This document shows positions 48,930 through 58,083 of a DNA stretch of 64,000 nt, in pieces. The translations under genes were made by a program, and so were the position numbers. Source of the DNA: Pseudomonadota bacterium (lineage in GTDB: Bacteria; Pseudomonadota; Alphaproteobacteria; Micavibrionales; UBA2020); the NCBI GenBank assembly GCA_021845905.1, contig JAJZVA010000008.1:62001-126000 (forward strand), written 5' to 3'. Under the pieces are notes generated by a model that made no database searches, was not told where the DNA came from, and saw only the letters and a program-made list of their open reading frames with translations. The number at the start of each line of letters is the position of its first letter. Position 1 is the stretch's first letter.

Positions 48930-50915
48930 ATGACAAAGATAAAAAAAATCCTCATCGCCAACAGGGGCGAAATTGCCTGCCGCGTCATGAAGACCTGCCA
49001 GAGGCTCGGCATTGCGACGGTTGCCGTCTATTCCGAAGCGGATGCAGGCGCGCTGCATGTTGAAATGGCGGATGAGGCGGTACTGATCGGCCCTGCGCCC
49101 GCGCGCGAGAGTTATCTCGATATCAAAAAAATCCTCGCCGCGGCGAAAGAGACGGGCGCGGACGCCATTCACCCGGGCTACGGCTTTTTGTCCGAAAACG
49201 CGGAGTTTGCCGAGGCCGTTTCCAAGGCCGGATTGATTTTCATCGGCCCGCCGCCAGGCGCCATCCGCGCCATGGGCGGCAAGTCGGAATCCAAGGCGCT
49301 GATGGAAAAAGCCAAAGTGCCGCTGGTGCCGGGCTATCACGGCGACAAGCAGGATGAGAAGTTTTTGAAATCCGAGGCGGAGAAGATCGGCTATCCCGTT
49401 TTGATCAAGGCTTCGGCGGGCGGCGGCGGCAAGGGCATGCGCGAGGTATGGGACGCGAAAGAGTTTTCCGAAGCGCTCGCGGGCGCACAACGCGAGGCGA
49501 AATCGTCCTTCGGCAACGAGAAGGTACTGATCGAAAAATACCTCGTCAAGCCGCGCCACGTCGAAATTCAGGTTTTCGCCGATCAAAAAGGCAACGCGGT
49601 TTATCTGTTCGAACGCGATTGCTCGGTGCAACGGCGGCATCAAAAGGTGCTGGAAGAAGCGCCCGCGCCTGGGCTTTCCGCCGCCACACGCGAAAAGATG
49701 GGCAATGCCGCCGTCGCGGCGGCGCAAGCGATCGGTTACGTCGGCGCGGGCACGGTCGAATTTTTGCTCGAGGCGAAAGAGAATTTCTACTTCATGGAAA
49801 TGAACACCCGCCTGCAGGTCGAGCATCCGGTGACGGAGATGATCACCGGTCTTGATCTGGTCGAATGGCAGATCCGCGTCGCCGAAGGCGAAAAGCTCCC
49901 GCTGGCGCAGGAAGATTTGCAGATCAACGGCCATGCTTTCGAGGCGCGGCTTTATGCCGAGGATCCGTCGAAGGATTTTCTCCCCGGCGCGGGGCAGATT
50001 CAGTTTTTGCGCTATCCGATGGAAAGCGACTGCGTGCGGGTCGATACCGGCGTGCGCGAGGCTCCGTTCGGCGACGGCGACGTGATTTCTATTTATTACG
50101 ACCCGATGATCGCCAAAATCATCGCCTGGGGTAAAGACCGCGATGCGGCGTTGCGCCATATGCAGGATGCGCTCGACAACACCTACATCGCGGGGCCGAA
50201 GACCAATATCAATTTCCTGCGCGCGCTGACGAAGAACAGGGATTTCGCGGCGGGCATGGTCTCGACGCATTTTATTGCCGAACATCATGACGCTTTGCTA
50301 CCCAAGCCGTCGGCGCCTGCCGATGAAACGCTGGCGCTTGCTGCGCTTGGTGTGCTGGCGGAGCGCGGCGAGAGGATGTCCGATGATCCGTGGGGCGATC
50401 TTTCCTCGTGGCGCATCGGTGGCGGGGAGACGGATGCATTCATATTCAAATCGGGCGAGAAGGAATATCCCGTCAAGGTTTCCTGTCCGGATTTGAAGAT
50501 CGCGCTGCCGGATGGAAAAACGGTGCAGGCAGGCTACGCCGGTTCGCCGTTCGATCTGGGATTCGCGGCGCAACTCGGCGGAAAAAGATACGAAGCCGCC
50601 GTTTACCGCGACGGGCCGCACATGCATGTCATGTATGAGGGCCATAACGAAGAGCTGACGTATCTCGATCCGTTGCACGCGGGCGAGGGCGATGAAGAAT
50701 CGGCGGGCAGGCTCACCGCACCGATGCCCGGAAAAGTCGTTGCCGTGCGCGTGGAAATGGGCGCGAAAGTCACCAAAGGCCAGCCGCTGATCATTGTCGA
50801 GGCGATGAAGATGGAACATACCATCACCGCACCTGCGGACGGTGTTATTGAAGCCATTCATGCCGCCGTCGGAGATCAGGTGAGCGAGAAACACGAACTC
50901 ATCGCGCTGAAATGA
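48930..50915 (+). CDS. liuD: Biotin-dependent acyl-CoA carboxylase alpha subunit, probable methylcrotonyl-CoA carboxylase
   Basis: A 661-residue fusion of biotin carboxylase and biotin carrier. Landmarks are KILIANRGEIACRVM, HPGYGFLSENAEFAEA, ASAGGGGKGMREV, RDCSVQRRHQKVLEEAPAP, EMNTRLQVEHPVTEMITG and the biotinylation site VEAMKMEHTI near the C-terminus. Length and neighbours (HMG-CoA lyase 0.3 kb downstream, a LiuC-like hydratase upstream) favour methylcrotonyl-CoA over propionyl-CoA carboxylase, but sequence alone does not settle this. The beta subunit gene is not in the window. The stop overlaps the start of the MazG-like gene. Confidence 0.88.
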   Translation: MTKIKKILIANRGEIACRVMKTCQRLGIATVAVYSEADAGALHVEMADEAVLIGPAPARESYLDIKKILAAAKETGADAIHPGYGFLSENAEFAEAVSKAGLIFIGPPPGAIRAMGGKSESKALMEKAKVPLVPGYHGDKQDEKFLKSEAEKIGYPVLIKASAGGGGKGMREVWDAKEFSEALAGAQREAKSSFGNEKVLIEKYLVKPRHVEIQVFADQKGNAVYLFERDCSVQRRHQKVLEEAPAPGLSAATREKMGNAAVAAAQAIGYVGAGTVEFLLEAKENFYFMEMNTRLQVEHPVTEMITGLDLVEWQIRVAEGEKLPLAQEDLQINGHAFEARLYAEDPSKDFLPGAGQIQFLRYPMESDCVRVDTGVREAPFGDGDVISIYYDPMIAKIIAWGKDRDAALRHMQDALDNTYIAGPKTNINFLRALTKNRDFAAGMVSTHFIAEHHDALLPKPSAPADETLALAALGVLAERGERMSDDPWGDLSSWRIGGGETDAFIFKSGEKEYPVKVSCPDLKIALPDGKTVQAGYAGSPFDLGFAAQLGGKRYEAAVYRDGPHMHVMYEGHNEELTYLDPLHAGEGDEESAGRLTAPMPGKVVAVRVEMGAKVTKGQPLIIVEAMKMEHTITAPADGVIEAIHAAVGDQVSEKHELIALK

Positions 50916-51210
50916 GCATGAAAGATTTACCCGCTCGCGCATTGGCGATCCGTGAACAGTTCAGGAGGCGCGAAATAAAGGAATGGGACAGAAAAGATCT
51001 GATGCTTGGCATGGCGGCGATGTCGGCGATCTGGCAAAGCTCGTCATGGCGCAGGAAGGCATGAGGGACATTCCGGACAAGGAGCGGAAGATCAGGCATG
51101 AATTGGGCGACTGCCTTTGGTCTTTACTGGTTTTCTCTCATGAATATCAGATTGATCTGGATAAAGCGTTTATGGACACGATGGATGAAATAGAGAAGAA
51201 ATTGAAATGA
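50912..51210 (+). pseudogene. MazG-like gene interrupted by a frameshift
   Basis: The first part reads MSMKDLPARALAIREQF...EWDRKDLMLG from ATG 50912 (overlapping the carboxylase stop, ATGA). The family continuation GDVGDLAKLVMAQ and HELGDCLWSLLVFSHEY is in another frame that ends at TGA 51208-51210. The two parts join at about 51008-51013 if one base is added. Frame one by itself stops about 16 codons later. Both ends keep ATGA overlaps with the neighbours, so the gene has been kept as an operon member; the break is either very recent, a sequencing error, or a recoding site. No obvious slippery run is present at the break. Confidence 0.75.
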
Positions 51211-52115
51211 CCGCCTATCCCGCATTCGTCCGCATCGTCGAGGTCGGCCCGCGCGACGGGTTGCAGAACGAAAAATCCGCCGTTTCCGTCGAAACGCGTG
51301 TGACCTTCATCGACATGCTCTCCGGAAGCGGCCTCAAAACCATCGAGGCGGGGGCGTTCGTCTCGCCGAAATGGGTGCCGCAAATGGCGGATACCGACAA
51401 AGTCTTCGCCGCGATCAACAAAAAATCCGGCGTGTCCTATCCCGTTCTGGTGCCAAACGAAAAAGGAATGGAAGCCGCCGTGGCTGCAGGCGTAAAGGAA
51501 ATCGCCGTCTTCGCCGCCGCGTCGGAAAGTTTCAGCAAAAAGAACATCAACTGCACGATAGAGGAAAGCCTCGAACGTTTCGCGCCCGTCATGGAAACGG
51601 CAAGGCGGAACGGCATCAAGGTGCGCGGATACGTCTCCTGCGTGCTCGGCTGTCCTTATGAAGGCGATATCAAACCCGAGGCCGTCGCCAAAACCGCCAG
51701 GGCGCTCTACGACATGGGCTGTTACGAGATATCCCTCGGCGACACCATCGGCACCGGCACGCCAGTCAAAACCCGCGCCATGTTGCAAACGGTGATGAAA
51801 GACATTCCCGCCGCCGCGCTCGCCGTGCATTTTCACGATACGTACGGGCAGGCACTGGCGAATATTCTCGTCGCGCTTGAGGAAGGCGTAGCCGTTGTGG
51901 ACAGCGCGGCCGGCGGCCTTGGCGGTTGCCCCTATGCCAAGGGCGCTTCCGGCAATGTCGCGACGGAGGACGTGATTTATATGCTGGACGGCATGGGCAT
52001 CAAAACCGGCGTGGATATCGCAAAGCTCGTTGCCTCAGGGCGTTTTATCGCCGAAACGCTGGGCCGCGCGACGGCCTCGAAAGCGGCAGTGGCGCTTGCC
52101 GCTAAAACTGAATAA
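51207..52115 (+). CDS. liuE: Hydroxymethylglutaryl-CoA lyase
   Basis: Splits HMG-CoA into acetoacetate and acetyl-CoA, the last step of leucine degradation. The TIM-barrel landmarks are [71 protein letters not shown] and the catalytic-cysteine loop [19 protein letters not shown]. The 302 residues are normal. The ATG overlaps the end of the MazG-like frame, so translation through that gene should matter for its expression. Confidence 0.95.
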   Translation: MTAYPAFVRIVEVGPRDGLQNEKSAVSVETRVTFIDMLSGSGLKTIEAGAFVSPKWVPQMADTDKVFAAINKKSGVSYPVLVPNEKGMEAAVAAGVKEIAVFAAASESFSKKNINCTIEESLERFAPVMETARRNGIKVRGYVSCVLGCPYEGDIKPEAVAKTARALYDMGCYEISLGDTIGTGTPVKTRAMLQTVMKDIPAAALAVHFHDTYGQALANILVALEEGVAVVDSAAGGLGGCPYAKGASGNVATEDVIYMLDGMGIKTGVDIAKLVASGRFIAETLGRATASKAAVALAAKTE

Positions 52116-52133
52116 GGCGCTTGGCGCTAAAGG

Positions 52134-52162
52134 TTGACAGAACGCGGCGCACGCTATATTTT
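52134..52162 (+). promoter_or_regulatory. Probable prfB promoter
   Basis: A consensus TTGACA at 52134-52139 is followed 17 bases later by TATTTT (52157-52162); an alternative -10, TATATT at 52155-52160, gives a spacing of 15. It sits 28 bases ahead of the prfB ATG. Confidence 0.5.
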
Positions 52163-52189
52163 GTCCCTCTCTGAAAAAGGAATTTTAAG

Positions 52190-53330
52190 ATGAAAAACGA
52201 AATCCAGACAGCCGTGAGCGACATCAGGTCCTCGCTGGAGCTGTTGAGGAGGCATCTTTGACTGGGATCGCGCGCTCCACAGGCTTGCCGAGCTGAACGC
52301 TCTCGCCGAAGACCCCACCCTTTGGAACGATCAGGATCGCGCCCAGAAAATCATGAAGGAGCGCACCCGTCTCGACGCGCAGATTTCCGCCGTCAAATCG
52401 CTACAGTCGGAAATGGACGACAACCTCGGACTGATCGAACTTGGCGAGGCGGAAGGCGATGAAACGGTCGTCGCCGACGCGGAAAAGAATTTGCTCGCCT
52501 TGAAGGATGAAGTCGCCAAACGCGGCATCGCCAGCCTTCTCTCCGGCGAGATGGACGGCAACGACGCTTATTTGCAAGTCAACGCCGGTGCGGGCGGCAC
52601 GGAAAGTTGCGACTGGGCGAGCATGTTGTTTCGCATGTACATGCGCTGGGCCGAGCAGCGCGGATTCAAGATATCGCTGATGGACAAGCAGGACGGCGAA
52701 GTCGCCGGACTCAAAAGCGCCATTCTCGAAGTGCAGGGCGACAACGCCTACGGCTGGCTGAAGTCGGAATCGGGCGTGCACCGGCTGGTGCGCATCTCGC
52801 CGTTTGATTCGAACGCGCGGCGGCACACCAGCTTCGTCTCCGTCTCCGTGACGCCGGTGGTGGACGAGAACATCGACATCAAGATCGAAGACAAAGACCT
52901 GCGCGTCGACACCTACCGCTCGCAGGGCGCAGGCGGCCAGCACGTCAACAAGACGGATTCCGCCGTGCGCCTGACGCACCTGCCGACGGGCATCGTCGTC
53001 GCGTGCCAGAACCAGCGCTCGCAGCACCAGAACCGCGCCGCGGCCATGAACATGCTGAAGGCGAAACTATATGACCGTGAAATGCAGATGAAACAGGCGG
53101 AAAAAGACGCTGTTGAAAGCGCCAAGACCGATATCGCCTGGGGGCACCAGATCCGCTCATATGTTTTGCAGCCGTATCAGATGGTGAAGGACCTGCGCAC
53201 CGGACACCAGACTTCCGACACGCAGGGCGTGCTGGACGGCGATCTCGACCCGTTTCTCGAAGCCTCGCTCGCGCACAAGCTGACAGACAAGGGCGGCGGC
53301 AAGAAAGTCGCTTATGAGGATATCGATTAG
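52190..53330 (+). CDS. prfB: Peptide chain release factor 2 (programmed +1 frameshift)
   Basis: Recognises UGA and UAA and releases the finished chain. The gene is read as 52190-52258 joined to 52260-53330, giving about 379 residues. The first frame ([19 protein letters not shown]...) ends at TGA 52259-52261; skipping one base continues as [14 protein letters not shown]. Later landmarks are [18 protein letters not shown], with the SPF codon-recognition motif, and [18 protein letters not shown] with the catalytic GGQ. AAAAAGG precedes the ATG. The stop overlaps by four bases the convergent isochorismatase-like gene. Confidence 0.96.
52247..52261 (+). promoter_or_regulatory. prfB +1 recoding site
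   Basis: The sequence AGGAGG CAT CTT TGA carries an internal Shine-Dalgarno hexamer three bases before the CTT shift codon and an in-frame UGA followed by C, the classic RF2 autoregulatory frameshift arrangement. Confidence 0.95.
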
Positions 53331-53959
53331 GCGCGCAAAGCTTTTGCGTGGAGATGCTTCAGGACTTCTGCGGATGTCGTCATGACGGCGCCTTTGCGAA
53401 GCATTTCCTTTCTTGACGAGCTTGCCCATCTCTTGTCAATCAGACAGCCCTTGTCGTTTCCGGTCAGGTCTTCCATCAGGCAAATGTCGTAGCCAAGTTG
53501 CCGCGCCGACAAAACAGTGTCGAGTACGCAGGCAATCTGATTGAAGCCGCAGGCGAGAAGCAATTTGGGCTTGTCTGCGGCAAGGATGTCTTTGAGTTTT
53601 CCGCTATGGAAGGCGGAGTCGGTGTTTTTGGCGACCAGCTTGTCTTCGGGCGCGGGTTGAAACTTGTAGAAATCGATTTCTTGCGGATTTTTTTCTCCGT
53701 TCCGTGAAAAGTAAACCGCATAAACGGGAACGCCGGCTTTCCTGAAGGCGGGGACGATGGACTGGATGCGTCCTGAAATTTCTTCAGTTTCACCGTTGCC
53801 GCGCCTGCCAGCGGGATCGCAGAATTCTTTTTGCACGTCGATCACCAGCAAGGCCACGTGTTGGTCATACTTGAGGATCAGGTTCTCAAGATTTTCCTGA
53901 GAAAAAAACGCATGGGTTTTCTTGAAACGTTGCGCGAGACTTTTAAGCGAATCAAACAT
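53327..53959 (-). CDS. Isochorismatase-like cysteine hydrolase
   Basis: A 210-residue member of the isochorismatase/nicotinamidase superfamily. The catalytic triad can be placed: Asp in [13 protein letters not shown], Lys in [12 protein letters not shown] and Cys in [17 protein letters not shown], with the cis-peptide neighbourhood in the last. A 30-residue N-terminal helix ([20 protein letters not shown]) is extra. The substrate is unknown. It is transcribed alone and convergent with prfB. Confidence 0.85.
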   Translation of the reverse strand: MFDSLKSLAQRFKKTHAFFSQENLENLILKYDQHVALLVIDVQKEFCDPAGRRGNGETEEISGRIQSIVPAFRKAGVPVYAVYFSRNGEKNPQEIDFYKFQPAPEDKLVAKNTDSAFHSGKLKDILAADKPKLLLACGFNQIACVLDTVLSARQLGYDICLMEDLTGNDKGCLIDKRWASSSRKEMLRKGAVMTTSAEVLKHLHAKALRA

Positions 53960-54055
53960 CTCTTTTAGCCTTTTGTTTTATATAATTTTCATATATATAC
54001 GGATTCCAAAACTCAAACAATATGAAAATGAAATATTTTAAATTTATGTTTTATA

Positions 54056-54823
54056 TCAAAGCTTTACGCCGCTGTGAATCGCCGCGATGCCGCCGGTGAG
54101 ATTGGTGACCCTGACCAGTTCAAATCCGGCTTTTTTCATGCGGGCGGCAAGCTCTTCCTGCGGCGGGAACTGACGGATGCTTTCGACAAGGTATTGATAA
54201 CTTTCGCGGTCGTTCGCCACGGCCTCGCCGATCTTCGGAATGACGCGGAAGGAATATTCGTCGTAAAGCTTGCGTAGCGCGGGATTGAGAACGCGGCTGA
54301 ATTCGAGGCAGAAGAAGCGTCCGCCGGGCTTGAGCACGCGAAAGGCTTCTTCCAGGGCGTCGTCGATCTTCGGCACGTTGCGCAGACCAAAGGAGATGGT
54401 GTAAAGGTCAAAGCTGTTGTCGTCGAAGGGCAGGGATTCCGCGTTGCCGACCACCCACTTGAAGCCTTTGAGATAACCGCGGTCGAGCGCGCGGTTTTTG
54501 CCGACCTCCAGCATGTCCTTGTTGACATCGCAGACGGTGATTTTGGCTTTTTCTCCTACGCGCTGACGGTAGCGGAAGGCGATATCTCCCGTGCCGCCCG
54601 CGACATCGAGCAGGGCTTTGTTCGGCGAAGGGCGCAACATTGAGACAAATTTATTTTTCCATAGCCTGTGAATGCCGCCTGACATCAGGTCGTTCATCAG
54701 GTCATAGCGCGACGCCACGGATGAAAAGACATCCTCCACCAGACGCGCTTTTTCCTCCGGTTTGACGGATTTATAGCCAAACCATTGGGATTCTTTATTT
54801 TTGCCTTTTGCGCGTGCTATCAT
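54056..54823 (-). CDS. ubiE: Ubiquinone/menaquinone C-methyltransferase UbiE
   Basis: A 255-residue SAM-dependent methyltransferase of quinone synthesis. Motifs are [34 protein letters not shown] (SAM site), [40 protein letters not shown] and [15 protein letters not shown], and the C-terminus ends [15 protein letters not shown]. It is divergent from murJ with 74 bases between their starts. Confidence 0.96.
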   Translation of the reverse strand: MIARAKGKNKESQWFGYKSVKPEEKARLVEDVFSSVASRYDLMNDLMSGGIHRLWKNKFVSMLRPSPNKALLDVAGGTGDIAFRYRQRVGEKAKITVCDVNKDMLEVGKNRALDRGYLKGFKWVVGNAESLPFDDNSFDLYTISFGLRNVPKIDDALEEAFRVLKPGGRFFCLEFSRVLNPALRKLYDEYSFRVIPKIGEAVANDRESYQYLVESIRQFPPQEELAARMKKAGFELVRVTNLTGGIAAIHSGVKL

Positions 54824-54897
54824 GGCTTTATCTATTTGCTCTTTTCACAAGCGAAAAGAGTAGGGGGAGTATAGGCTTTTTATGTCGTTTTACAAAT

Positions 54898-56481
54898 ATG
54901 TCTTTTTATAAGGCGATTACGACCGTCGGGGGATATACGCTCGGGAGCCGGATTCTCGGTTTTATCCGCGATATCCTCACCGCCAGCTTTCTCGGCGCGG
55001 GGCCGGTGGCGGACGCGTTTTTCATCGCCCTGAAACTGCCCAACTTCTTCCGCCGCATCACCGCCGAGGGCGCGTTCAGCGTCGCCTTCGTGCCGATGTT
55101 CTCTAAAATCGTGGTGGACGAGGGCGAGGGCGAAGCGCGCGCCTTCGCCGAGGAAGCCCAATCCGTCCTGCTCGCGGCGCTTCTGCCCTTCAGCGTTCTA
55201 TGCATGGTCGCCATGCCGTGGCTACTGTATGTGATCGCGCCGGGCGTGCATTGCGCCGCTGCCGATCCGCACTGCAACCCTTTGCGCTTTCATCTCGCCG
55301 TTCTTTTTTCGCGCATCACGTTCCTTTACATCGTGATGATGTCTTTGACGGCCTTGCTGGGCGGCGTGTTGAACTCGCTGGGGCGCTTTGCCGCCTTCGC
55401 CGCCGCGCCGATATTTTTCAACATGACGCTGATCGCGGCGTTGCTGTTTTTCGCGCATAAATTCCCGACGGCGGGGCACGCGCTCGCCTGGGGCGTCGCT
55501 GCGGCGGGCGTGATTCAATTCATATGGATGCTGATAAACTGCTGGAAACATGGCATCGCGCCGCGCCTGCGCCGTCCCGTCCTGACGCCGCGCATCCGCA
55601 AGCTCTTTCGCCTGATGCTGCCGGGCGCTGTCGGCGCTGGCGCGACGCAGATCAACGTTTTCGTCGATATGATTCTGGCGTCGCTGTTGCCGGTTGGTTC
55701 GATTTCATATCTCTATTATGCAGATCGCCTGTATCAGTTTCCGCTCGGCGTGATCGGCGTCGCCATCGGCACGGCCCTGTTGCCGATGCTCTCGCAGGCT
55801 TTGAAAACCGGCAAGGACGGCGAGGCGGGCCATTTGCTCACCCGCGCCTTCGAAACCGGCCTGATGCTGACGCTGCCCGCGGCGCTGGGGCTCATCGTTC
55901 TCGCAGAGGAGATCATGTCCGTGCTGTTCCAGCGCGGCGCGTTCACGGCGGCGGACAGCGTGCAGTCCGCGCACGCGCTGATCGCTTACGCCGCGGGTTT
56001 GCCCGCCTATGTGCTGGTGAAGGTTTTCGGCACGGCCTATTTCGCGCGGGAGGATACCTCGACGCCGGTCAAATTCGCCATCGTCTGCGCCGTCATCAAT
56101 ACGCTGCTTGCCATCGCGCTCATCGCGCCTCTGCGGCACGTCGGCATCGCGCTCGCCACCGCCGTCGCCGCATGGATCAACCTTGGGCTTCTGTTGCGCG
56201 GCCTGCGCAAGCGCGGACATCTTGACCTGGCGCGCGGTTCTGTTAAAAAAACGGCGCTGATTCTGGTCGCGGGGATCGTCATGGCGGCGGTTGTTTGGGG
56301 GCTCAATGCCGGTGTTTTTCATGTCATGGCGGGCGGACTTGGGCATAAAACAGCGGATCTTCTCGCCTTGATCGGCGCGGGCGGCGGCGTTTATTTCTCC
56401 TGTCTTTATGTTTTCGGCATTTTCACCCCGCAATCGGTAAAAGCCCTATTCCCAAAACGGCAAAAACAAGACACAATCTAG
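54898..56481 (+). CDS. murJ: Lipid II flippase MurJ
   Basis: Moves lipid II across the inner membrane for peptidoglycan synthesis. A 527-residue protein with about 14 transmembrane segments. Family landmarks are SRILGFIRDILTASFLGAGP, VADAFFIALKLPNFFRRITA, EGAFSVAFVPMF and YADRLYQFPLGVIGVAIGTA. The start is uncertain in an interesting way: ATG 54898 is in frame, but an out-of-frame ATG 16 bases upstream also encodes MSFYK and is closer to AGGGGGAG (see finding). No neighbour is overlapped. Confidence 0.94.
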   Translation: MSFYKAITTVGGYTLGSRILGFIRDILTASFLGAGPVADAFFIALKLPNFFRRITAEGAFSVAFVPMFSKIVVDEGEGEARAFAEEAQSVLLAALLPFSVLCMVAMPWLLYVIAPGVHCAAADPHCNPLRFHLAVLFSRITFLYIVMMSLTALLGGVLNSLGRFAAFAAAPIFFNMTLIAALLFFAHKFPTAGHALAWGVAAAGVIQFIWMLINCWKHGIAPRLRRPVLTPRIRKLFRLMLPGAVGAGATQINVFVDMILASLLPVGSISYLYYADRLYQFPLGVIGVAIGTALLPMLSQALKTGKDGEAGHLLTRAFETGLMLTLPAALGLIVLAEEIMSVLFQRGAFTAADSVQSAHALIAYAAGLPAYVLVKVFGTAYFAREDTSTPVKFAIVCAVINTLLAIALIAPLRHVGIALATAVAAWINLGLLLRGLRKRGHLDLARGSVKKTALILVAGIVMAAVVWGLNAGVFHVMAGGLGHKTADLLALIGAGGGVYFSCLYVFGIFTPQSVKALFPKRQKQDTI

Positions 56482-56504
56482 TTAGTAACGGAGGACTGTA
56501 CACT

Positions 56505-57209
56505 ATGCGGAAGACCAGATTCAGCCTTGCGATCATGACAGGCATTGCCGCCGCCACGCTGCTCGGCGCGGTTGCGGCGCGCGCCACGTCGGATGCTTTC
56601 GTATGGAAGGACAGCAAATACGGCTATACGTTCTCTTTTCCCGACAGCTGGGGCATCCAGACCAAGGATACGCCCTACACGCGCATCCGCATCGCAGGGC
56701 CGGTCAATTCCGATTGGGCGACGTGCAGCATTCAGGTTCACAAGGACGGACGGTTGCAAATCTATCCCAAGCGTCTCATGACGCAGGCCGTCGACGATAC
56801 GCTCAACCGCAGCTTCTGGGAGCGTCAGGTGGCGCAGCATGATGACGCCGTCATCAGGGATTTCATCGCGCCGGCAAGCCTCGGCGGGCGCGGCGATGCG
56901 ACCGCCATCAGGGAAACGTTCGTCCTCAATATCGGCCACGGCAAGCGGATTAACATGTACGGCGAGCAGATTGCCAGCATCTACGGCAAAATGCGCTATG
57001 TCTTCGCATGCTCGTCGAAGCTCGACCAGTTCGACAAATACGCGCCGCTTTTCGGCTCGATCATGGAGTCCATCCAGTTGTCGCCGCGCTACGCGCCGTT
57101 CGCGACCGGCTATTACCGCGACTTCCTGTCCGATCCGCAACTGGCCCTGCCGCGCACCAAGCCGGGCACGATCCATATCAAGAACTCTTATCAGGTCGAG
57201 CAGCAGTAA
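56505..57209 (+). CDS. Exported protein of unknown function, PsbP-like pattern
   Basis: A 234-residue secreted protein. The signal peptide ends near AVAARA; the mature part begins TSDAFVWKDSKYGYTFSFPD, a pattern (YGYTFSFPDSW) seen in PsbP/Mog1-fold domains, and continues as an alpha/beta domain to about residue 195, followed by a short tail. GGAGGA precedes the ATG. It follows murJ by 23 bases and may be co-transcribed. The fold assignment is weak; function is unknown. Confidence 0.75.
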   Translation: MRKTRFSLAIMTGIAAATLLGAVAARATSDAFVWKDSKYGYTFSFPDSWGIQTKDTPYTRIRIAGPVNSDWATCSIQVHKDGRLQIYPKRLMTQAVDDTLNRSFWERQVAQHDDAVIRDFIAPASLGGRGDATAIRETFVLNIGHGKRINMYGEQIASIYGKMRYVFACSSKLDQFDKYAPLFGSIMESIQLSPRYAPFATGYYRDFLSDPQLALPRTKPGTIHIKNSYQVEQQ

Positions 57210-57245
57210 CACGACAGCCTGCGGAGGATCCGCCGTTGCGGTCTT

Positions 57246-58067
57246 TCAAGGGCGCGGGCCGCCTTTTTTTCTGCTGAAAGGCTTGGGATTCTCCGGCACG
57301 TCGAGAATGACCTGCTTGTCATCGCGGTTTTTCGGCGGCTGATCGAGAGACGCGGTCTCGGCGCAGATGTCCGACATGGTCAGATGAAAATCTTCCGCCG
57401 TCACGTCGCCGAACAACATGCGGAAAACCGCGCCCGTATCGATGTAATAGCAGTTGCCGAGACGGCGCGGGCCGCGCTCCTGCGGCGTGTGACCGGAAAA
57501 GAGACGGTCGATGCCTTCCACGCCTGAACGGTCATCATGTTCGATGCGCTTGCGGCTCCACAGCGCGGACTGGACGGTTTTGCGGTCGTTGTTTTCAATG
57601 TTGTCCTTGAACGTGCTCCAGTCCTGCCCTTGCGGAACTTCGGCATGGATGAAGCCGACCGTGCCGCGATCGGTCGGGATTTCGATCGCCAGCGGCAAGG
57701 CGCTGAAAGCGGCATGGATGGCGGCCAGCGTTCCGGCGGTTTCGCCGAAGATCCAGTCCATGCCGTTGCGTCTGTTGTTTTCAGCCTTTTCCGCGTCGAA
57801 CGAGCCGTCGGCGCGGCAGATGTCGAGAAAAAGGTCTTCATGATTGCCGCGCACGGCGAAAAACCACGACTGTTTCAGGAACGCGAGGCAGAGCGGCGAT
57901 TGCGGGCCGCGGTCGACCAGATCGCCGACGGAAATCAGCCGGTCTTTTTCAGGATCGAAGCGCGCCTGTTTCAAGGCCTTTTCGAGCAATGGATAAGCGC
58001 CGTGAATGTCGCCGACCACGAAGTCGCGGCCTTTGGTGTTTTGAGGCAAGGTCAGAACGTTTGGCAT
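57246..58067 (-). CDS. Metallophosphoesterase, PPP-type (serine/threonine phosphatase-like)
   Basis: A 273-residue two-metal phosphoesterase. The motifs are in order: FVVGDIHGAYPLLEKAL (GDxHG), ISVGDLVDRGPQS (GDxxDRG), FAVRGNHEDLF (GNHE) and the later histidine in FIHAEVPQG and LFSGHTPQ. The layout matches lambda phosphatase/PrpA-like and ApaH-related enzymes; the substrate could be phosphoproteins or dinucleoside polyphosphates. AGGAGC precedes the ATG. It is 16 bases downstream of the ABC-F gene on the same strand. Confidence 0.9.
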   Translation of the reverse strand: MPNVLTLPQNTKGRDFVVGDIHGAYPLLEKALKQARFDPEKDRLISVGDLVDRGPQSPLCLAFLKQSWFFAVRGNHEDLFLDICRADGSFDAEKAENNRRNGMDWIFGETAGTLAAIHAAFSALPLAIEIPTDRGTVGFIHAEVPQGQDWSTFKDNIENNDRKTVQSALWSRKRIEHDDRSGVEGIDRLFSGHTPQERGPRRLGNCYYIDTGAVFRMLFGDVTAEDFHLTMSDICAETASLDQPPKNRDDKQVILDVPENPKPFSRKKGGPRP

Positions 58068-58083
58068 CCGATGCTCCTGATCT

